The notes under the pieces: generated by a model | Seen by the model: only the letters and a program-made list of their open reading frames with translations | The model's database searches: none | What the model was told of the DNA's origin: nothing | Position numbers and translations under genes: made by a program | Shown: in pieces, positions 4,597 to 5,172 of the stretch | Numbering within the stretch: the stretch's first letter is position 1 | How the letters are laid out: every line of letters starts with the position of its first letter | Source of the DNA: Chitinophagaceae bacterium | GTDB lineage: Bacteria > Bacteroidota > Bacteroidia > Chitinophagales > Chitinophagaceae | Length of the DNA stretch: 5,172 bases | Reading direction: 5' to 3' | Assembly: GCA_025963615.1 (NCBI GenBank) | Contig: JAOQAL010000287.1 | Span: forward strand, 1 to 5,172

Positions 4597-5172
4597 ATGA
4601 ACATTGTTCAAGCAATTATTATTGCCATTGTAGAAGGGTTAACAGAATTTCTGCCTGTTTCTTCCACAGCGCATATGAAATTCGTCAATCCTTTATTGGG
4701 CGTTACGCCTTCCCCTTTCAGTGATATGTTTGAAATTGTGATACAACTGGCAGCCATACTCGCCGTTGTAGTATTATACTGGAAAAAGTTTTTTGCTCCG
4801 ATGACCAGCGGCGCAAAAGGACTTTCATTTTATATCAAGCTTGTCGTTGCAGTTATACCGGCGCTTATCTTTGGTGTTTTACTCAAAAAACATATTGATG
4901 CGGCCTTAGGCAATCTTGTTTTTATCGCCTGGGTAATGATAGGTGGTGGGATTATACTGCTATTTGTGGATCGTATATTTAAAAGGCAGACGATAGATTC
5001 AGAAGAAAAAGTGACTCTCAAAACTTCCTTCATTATTGGCTGCTTCCAGGTTTTGTCCATTATTTTCCCAGGACTTAGCCGGAGTGCCGCTACGATTATT
5101 GGCGGTATGACGCAAAAGCTTACCCGTAGCGCTGCAGCGGAGTTTTCATTTTTCCTGGCGGTCCCTACTATG
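4597..5172 (+). CDS. uppP: Undecaprenyl-diphosphatase UppP (BacA), 3' end outside window
   Basis: Integral membrane phosphatase that removes one phosphate from undecaprenyl diphosphate, regenerating the lipid carrier for peptidoglycan and other envelope polymers; overproduction gives bacitracin resistance in other bacteria. 192 codons are visible of a family length of about 260-280. The N-terminal motif [15 protein letters not shown] (12-26) carries the conserved Glu13 and Glu17 pair and the following Ser residues. The second active-site motif, [14 protein letters not shown] (157-170), carries Arg162 and flanking serines. Hydrophobic segments at about 40-61, 78-92, 103-125 and 141-157 fit the family's membrane topology. 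The ATG at 4597 gives the usual N-terminus ([18 protein letters not shown]) and follows an A-rich leader (GATAAAGAAATAA). The next gene in this order is usually truB, outside the window. Confidence 0.95.
   Translation, partial: MNIVQAIIIAIVEGLTEFLPVSSTAHMKFVNPLLGVTPSPFSDMFEIVIQLAAILAVVVLYWKKFFAPMTSGAKGLSFYIKLVVAVIPALIFGVLLKKHIDAALGNLVFIAWVMIGGGIILLFVDRIFKRQTIDSEEKVTLKTSFIIGCFQVLSIIFPGLSRSAATIIGGMTQKLTRSAAAEFSFFLAVPTM

Overview
The window looks like chromosomal DNA from a member of the Bacteroidota, most likely a Chitinophagaceae-like organism. This rests on the conserved order ftsX - DUF3098 protein - uppP, on the style of the LeuRS protein (Cys-poor zinc module, VPCGDERD editing motif), on A-rich rather than Shine-Dalgarno leaders, on a TAnnTTTG-type promoter element before uppP, and on several kinds of short dispersed repeat that I associate with this phylum. 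The lineage is inferred from protein and repeat style, not from a database search.

Layout. Positions 1-2880 on the minus strand hold leuS (leucyl-tRNA synthetase): the first 960 codons, with the 3' end outside the window. Positions 2881-3325 are a 445-bp divergent intergenic region containing two repeats (a GTTTATA cluster and a 19-bp inverted repeat) and weak promoter candidates. On the plus strand follow ftsX (3326-4198), a small two-helix DUF3098 membrane protein (4280-4516) and the first 192 codons of uppP (4597-5172, cut by the window end). The plus-strand genes concern the cell envelope: FtsX is the membrane half of the FtsEX division/peptidoglycan-hydrolase regulator, and UppP recycles the undecaprenyl lipid carrier for wall synthesis.

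The most interesting feature is inside leuS. A 507-bp cassette (1486-1992), exactly 169 codons, sits in frame in the CP1 editing domain of LeuRS, between the GAEIEF strand and the conserved TTRPDT editing peptide. It encodes a complete-looking DUF559 (Vsr/PD-(D/E)XK-like) nuclease domain. It is bounded by imperfect C-rich terminal inverted repeats that share CGCCTCA at their outer ends, each containing a hairpin. The reading frame stays open from the leuS ATG to the window edge and all visible synthetase motifs are intact. The gene therefore appears to make one LeuRS-nuclease chimera from an element that inserts into coding sequence without breaking it. I see no intein splicing motifs.

The same gene carries two more short in-frame repeat-like insertions (713-751 and 2317-2344) and an AT-rich, expanded stretch before the KMSKS loop (about 181-420). 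Counting the intergenic ones, about six different short repeat families occur in this 5-kb window, three of them translated as part of LeuRS.
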